From Chloroflexota bacterium (GTDB lineage: Bacteria > Chloroflexota > Dehalococcoidia > JACQGW01), in contig JACQGW010000142.1 of assembly GCA_016199325.1 (NCBI GenBank), forward strand, positions 1 through 10,479: DNA of 10,479 nucleotides. Reading direction: 5' to 3'. The notes under the pieces are model-generated. The model was not told the DNA's origin, searched no databases, and worked only from the letters and a program-made list of their open reading frames with translations. The first letter of the stretch is position 1. Every line of letters starts with the position of its first letter. Shown here piece by piece: positions 8,187 to 10,479 of this stretch. The translations under genes and the position numbers were made by a program.

Positions 8187-9164
8187 TCATGCCGATGGCT
8201 CCTCGCTCCGCACGCTGCCGACCATGTAGATCCATTCACCCGGGGCAACCTTGGGGAGGCTGCTCACCTCGACCACGTAGCCGTCGAACGGCGCGACTGG
8301 CGTCTCGACCACCTCGCCCAGCAGGTTGACGATCTCGCCCAACGGATCTCCCTTCTTGACCGGGTCGCCCAGCTTCACTTTATGAAAGAGGTACCCGCCT
8401 GTCGTGGAGCCCATCATCAGGCAGTCCAGAAATCGATACGTGGCGGGCAGGCCGGTGGGCTGGCCGTGGAGGATGCCGAGGTGTTTCATGATGTTGGTGG
8501 CGCCCTTGACCATCACCTGAACGCCGTCCTCCTCATGCACGTAGCAGCCGCCGCCCGTCTCGAAGAAGACGCTGGGAATGCCCATGTCGCGGGCAGCGCC
8601 TGCGATCGTCGAGGAGAGCCGTGGCATGTTCCCGATGGGATGGACGTCGGGCACGCCGGCTGCCTTGAGGAGAGGCAGCGCCGATTCATTCGGGGCGTCG
8701 ATCCAGGACGCGTAGGGCAAGATGGTCAGGTGCAGGGTTCCGCCGTGCAGGTCGACGACGTAGTTGACGTGGGGGAAGACCTCACGATAGATGAAGTTGA
8801 CGATCTGCTCGGCGAAGAACCCCCGCTCACGGCCGGGCCAGATCCGGTTCATGTCCAGCCCGTCGATGGAGCTGAACCTATCACGGGAGATGAAGGCCGG
8901 GATGTTCATGCAGGGAACGATGATCACGGTTCCGCTCATGGCCGCAGGGTCGAGCAGATCGGCAATGCGCTGGGCGGCTTCGAAGCCGTCGTACTCGTCG
9001 CCGTGCTGCATCGCCGAAATGAAGAGCGTCTTGCCCGGCTGCCGACCGTGGGCGACGATCATCGGGAGGCAGAACGGCCCGTTCCAGACCTCGGTCAGCT
9101 TGACCCAGCTTCGCTTCTTCTCCCCGGGCGCGACCCCGATGCCGCAGATGCTGATTGCCCCCAT
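8187..9164 (-). CDS. Succinylglutamate desuccinylase/aspartoacylase-family zinc deacylase, copy 1
   Basis: A 325-residue paralogue of the next gene and the first gene of the minus-strand cluster. The catalytic set is complete: HGDE (H54, E57) and DLHGG (H140) as zinc ligands, N106-R107 in MNRIWPG, and E202 (FETGGG). The C-terminal lipoyl-like region includes KVKLGDPVKKGDPLGEIVNLLGE at about 262-284. Shared stretches with copy 2 include AMQHGDEY, NESALPL/SESALPL, GLPATY and VNLLGEVVE, so the pair arose by duplication. They differ around residues 172-190 (VHPIGNMPRLSSTIAGAARD here), which may alter the substrate pocket; that is inference. ATG at 9164 with AAGGAG 10 bases upstream. It is preceded by a roughly 160-base leader from the strong promoter at 9331-9359. 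Confidence 0.9.
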   Translation of the reverse strand: MGAISICGIGVAPGEKKRSWVKLTEVWNGPFCLPMIVAHGRQPGKTLFISAMQHGDEYDGFEAAQRIADLLDPAAMSGTVIIVPCMNIPAFISRDRFSSIDGLDMNRIWPGRERGFFAEQIVNFIYREVFPHVNYVVDLHGGTLHLTILPYASWIDAPNESALPLLKAAGVPDVHPIGNMPRLSSTIAGAARDMGIPSVFFETGGGCYVHEEDGVQVMVKGATNIMKHLGILHGQPTGLPATYRFLDCLMMGSTTGGYLFHKVKLGDPVKKGDPLGEIVNLLGEVVETPVAPFDGYVVEVSSLPKVAPGEWIYMVGSVRSEEPSA

Positions 9165-9223
9165 AGTCTTCAGGCTCCTTTCTTCATCATGTGTGGTGCC
9201 TGTCTGTGCCTGATGGATCGTGA

Positions 9224-9299
9224 GCGTTCAGCGATCAGCAAAGCGACGACTCGGCTGGGCCGAAAGCGGGAAAATCGCCGGAAGCTGACCGCTGACTGC
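9224..9299. repeat. Imperfect inverted repeat in the deacylase mRNA leader
   Basis: The 16-base arm 9224-9239 (GCGTTCAGCGATCAGC) is the reverse complement of 9284-9299 at 13 of 16 positions, with a 44-base interior that itself has a small GGC/GCC hairpin. Each arm carries two TCAGC units. It would be transcribed as part of the leader of the left-going mRNA. It resembles a dispersed intergenic palindrome more than a known riboswitch; no T-run follows. Confidence 0.5.
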
Positions 9300-9330
9300 T
9301 TACGATGGTATCGTCTTGTCGGTGGCGACC

Positions 9331-9359
9331 AGTATACTGCCCGTCCCGGGATCTGTCAA
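9331..9359 (-). promoter_or_regulatory. Near-consensus housekeeping promoter for the minus-strand cluster
   Basis: On the minus strand the exact -35 TTGACA (9359-9354) and -10 TATACT (9336-9331, five of six consensus bases) are separated by exactly 17 bases. Transcription should start near 9324 and yield a leader of about 160 bases before the first deacylase ATG at 9164. One arm of the inverted repeat 9374-9484 sits about 15 bases upstream of the -35, a position suited to an activator. Confidence 0.75.
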
Positions 9360-9373
9360 CACGATTTTCCCGC

Positions 9374-9484
9374 AGGTAGTGTACGCCGGATTGCAGAAAT
9401 CCTCTGCCGGCACTGAAAACGCCCGTCACGACGGGCACCGCTGCGCCACCGGTTCCTATTTTTGCAATTCTCCGTACACTACCT
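9374..9484. repeat. 27-bp inverted repeat upstream of the divergent promoter
   Basis: Arm 9374-9400 and the reverse complement of 9458-9484 agree at 23 of 27 positions, including a perfect 12-base AGGTAGTGTACG and a shared ATTGCA. The interior is 57 bases. Arm centres are 84 bases apart. It may be a pair of binding sites for a regulator or the ends of a small non-autonomous palindromic element of 111 bases; no flanking duplication is evident. Confidence 0.75.
9421..9436. repeat. Short perfect hairpin inside the larger inverted repeat
   Basis: GCCCGTC and GACGGGC (7-base perfect arms) surround the dinucleotide AC. It lies at the centre of the 9374-9484 repeat. It is not followed by a T-run on either strand, so it is not called a terminator. 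Confidence 0.6.
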
Positions 9485-9583
9485 TCCCGCACGGGACGTC
9501 GCGATGGCACAGGACGTGCTGAGCCCTACGCAAGGCTGCCTGGTGCAGTTGGGCATGAATGGGCAAACACGGGGAGGCTGGCC

Positions 9584-10471
9584 ATGCGGATCGGTATCGT
9601 GGGTTATGACACCATCCAGGCAAAGGCACTGGCATGCACTCTGATCGGGGAGGGTCATGCCGTCCTCCACCACCCGTCCACCGGGCACCTGTCCACCGGG
9701 GACCTGCTCCACCTGGTCGTCGCCGAGCGAATCGACCTCGTCATCCTCGATGTCGACCTCTACCCCTTCGGCGAAACCCTCGACGTCTGCTCTGCCCTGC
9801 AGGCGGAGACCGACGCGCTGCTGCTCATGGTTGGAACCCTCGACTCATCGGCCGAGGCTGTTTGCCTCCTGGAGGCCGGTGCGGACCACTGCCTTGCCAG
9901 ACCAATCGATTTCGCAGACTTGCTCGCCCGCGCCCACGCATTGCTCCGTCGTCGGGCTCGATCCATCTCAAGGAACGGAGGAACGAACGGGCATGACTCG
10001 GCGGGGAACAGGGCTGTCGGGCTCGGAGCGGAGGGGACAGGTTCAGCGAATAGTGCGCGGCTGACGCCTCGCGAACAGGATGTTCTGATGCTGGCCGGGG
10101 ACGGCCTGCCGAGCCGACAGATCGCCGCGGCTCTTGCCATATCCGCCAAGACGGTCGAGTACCACGTCAGTCATATCCTGGCGAAGCTCCAGGTCCATTC
10201 TCGCACCGCGGCAGTCCGCAAAGCCCTCGACGACGGCATCCTCTGTCCAAGCGACGAGCGGGCTGCCACACAGCTCGTTGTCATGCCGCAGGAAGTCCAG
10301 ACACCGGAAAGCCCCAGGGTTTTCCCCAGGAAGAAGACCAGGGTTTTCCCCAGGAAAAAACCGGCATGTTTCAAATTCGGCAGGAAATCGGTTGACACTC
10401 TGGAGGGCCGCCCCGACTGCTGGCAAGGCGGGGAAATAACGAGGCGCTGCAAAGTGTCAAGCGGTTTCTGA
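9584..10471 (+). CDS. LuxR-type response regulator with degenerate receiver and repeat-derived tail
   Basis: A 295-residue predicted DNA-binding regulator, divergent from the deacylase/importer cluster. Receiver-like domain 1-123: the usual acidic pair after the first strand is replaced (IVGYD, with G7 and Y8), the phosphoacceptor-like D56 is kept (LVILDVDLYP), the switch Thr position appears to be G84 and the conserved Lys is R106 (ARP). Phosphorylation may therefore be lost or altered. A Gly/Asn/Ser-rich linker spans 127-157. The LuxR/GerE helix-turn-helix spans 158-220 (LTPREQDVLMLAGDGLPSRQIA, then TVEYHVSHILAKLQV). Normal relatives end near 220; here about 75 more residues follow, including RVFPRKKT/RVFPRKKP in tandem, encoded by repeat DNA. 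ATG at 9584 has GGGGAGG 6 bases upstream. It may control the neighbouring cluster (inference from divergence). The C-terminal end is doubtful. Confidence 0.85.
   Translation: MRIGIVGYDTIQAKALACTLIGEGHAVLHHPSTGHLSTGDLLHLVVAERIDLVILDVDLYPFGETLDVCSALQAETDALLLMVGTLDSSAEAVCLLEAGADHCLARPIDFADLLARAHALLRRRARSISRNGGTNGHDSAGNRAVGLGAEGTGSANSARLTPREQDVLMLAGDGLPSRQIAAALAISAKTVEYHVSHILAKLQVHSRTAAVRKALDDGILCPSDERAATQLVVMPQEVQTPESPRVFPRKKTRVFPRKKPACFKFGRKSVDTLEGRPDCWQGGEITRRCKVSSGF
10314..10361 (+). repeat. Two tandem copies of a 24-base repeat in the regulator tail
   Basis: Copies 10314-10337 and 10338-10361 match at 21 of 24 positions, including the first 19. Each has a GGGTTTTCCC core. In frame they encode the octapeptides RVFPRKKT and RVFPRKKP (strictly offset by one codon). 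The repeat directly abuts the inverted repeat that begins at 10363. Confidence 0.85.
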
Positions 10472-10479
10472 AACATGCC
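10363..10479. repeat. Two-part inverted repeat at the window end (possible small mobile element)
   Basis: The outer arms are perfect over 11 bases: GGCATGTTTCA at 10363-10373 and its complement at 10469-10479. Inner arms 10384-10402 and 10450-10468 match at 16 of 19 positions and include TTGACACT. On the right the inner and outer parts are contiguous; on the left they are separated by 10 extra bases (10374-10383). The arms thus resemble 30-base terminal repeats with a one-turn insertion on one side and a 47-base interior. The stop codon of the regulator lies in the right outer arm. The window ends at the last matching base, so the true boundary is unknown. Confidence 0.7.

Larger units (their letters stand above)
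9165..9583. other. 419-base divergent intergenic region
   Basis: No convincing gene is seen between the two divergent starts; the open frames here are short and lack ribosome sites or family features. From left to right it holds the leader of the deacylase mRNA with an imperfect hairpin (9224-9299), a small acgat/atcgt hairpin at 9302-9314, a promoter facing left (9331-9359), a 27-bp inverted repeat (9374-9484) enclosing a perfect short hairpin (9421-9436), and the ribosome site GGGGAGG (9571-9577) of the regulator gene. No clear plus-strand promoter for the regulator could be found. Confidence 0.8.

Noticed and set aside
9333..9338. Plus-strand TATACT (within palindromic AGTATACT) as a promoter for the regulator
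   Set aside because: The only -35-like word upstream (TTGTCG at 9316) is 11 bases away, too close; no acceptable -35 is found at 16-18 bases.
7788..9416. A 542-residue plus-strand open frame
   Set aside because: Antisense to both deacylase genes, low-complexity in its middle part, with no recognisable domain or ribosome site.
6991..9484. Shared GTAGTG core in the inverted repeats at 6991-7046 and 9374-9484 as one common operator
   Set aside because: Only six bases are shared, arm orientation relative to the centre is opposite and the flanks differ, so chance is a sufficient explanation.
10314..10330. Resemblance of CCAGGGTTTTCCCC to the common cloning-vector lacZ primer site
   Set aside because: There is an extra C and the match ends immediately afterwards; the sequence is repeated in tandem and embedded in a native-looking gene, so vector contamination is not supported.

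Overview
High-GC bacterial DNA carrying one long minus-strand gene cluster (about 9164 down to 70) and one plus-strand regulator at the right edge. The genes are tightly packed, with clear AGGAGG-like ribosome binding sites. The substrate-binding protein has a twin-arginine lipoprotein leader, and the regulator is an atypical LuxR-type response regulator. This style would fit a Chloroflexota (Thermomicrobia-like) or similar GC-rich environmental bacterium, but no rRNA or marker gene is present, so the assignment is only a guess.

In order of transcription on the minus strand: two tandem, clearly paralogous zinc deacylases of the succinylglutamate desuccinylase/aspartoacylase family (9164-8187 and 8152-7145). 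A 268-base gap follows, holding a strong 23-bp-arm hairpin. After it comes a complete Dpp/Opp-type peptide ABC importer: lipoprotein binding protein 6876-5209, permease B 5193-4222 with a GTG start, permease C 4186-3347, ATPase D 3341-2340 and ATPase F 2336-1350. The cluster ends with a metal-dependent amidohydrolase of the imidazolonepropionase/Xaa-Pro dipeptidase type (1332-70). Gaps inside the importer/amidohydrolase block are 3 to 35 bases, so it is almost certainly one operon.

The gene order suggests uptake of a peptide-like or N-acylated amino-acid compound, followed by cytoplasmic hydrolysis by up to three metallohydrolases. The actual substrate cannot be read from the sequence.

The 419-base divergent intergenic region (9165-9583) holds a near-consensus housekeeping promoter for the minus-strand cluster (TTGACA, 17 bases, TATACT), an imperfect hairpin in the resulting leader, and a 27-bp inverted repeat just upstream of the promoter with a small perfect hairpin inside it. 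The plus-strand regulator (9584-10471) lacks the usual acidic pair of receiver domains. Its last ~75 residues are encoded by tandem-repeat and inverted-repeat DNA that looks like a non-coding or mobile element overlapping the gene end. The window stops exactly at the outer edge of that inverted repeat.

No RNA genes, CRISPR arrays, transposases or phage genes were seen. The most notable material is the unexplained repeat architecture, the tandem deacylase pair linked to an importer, and the degenerate receiver. No demonstrably new system is present.
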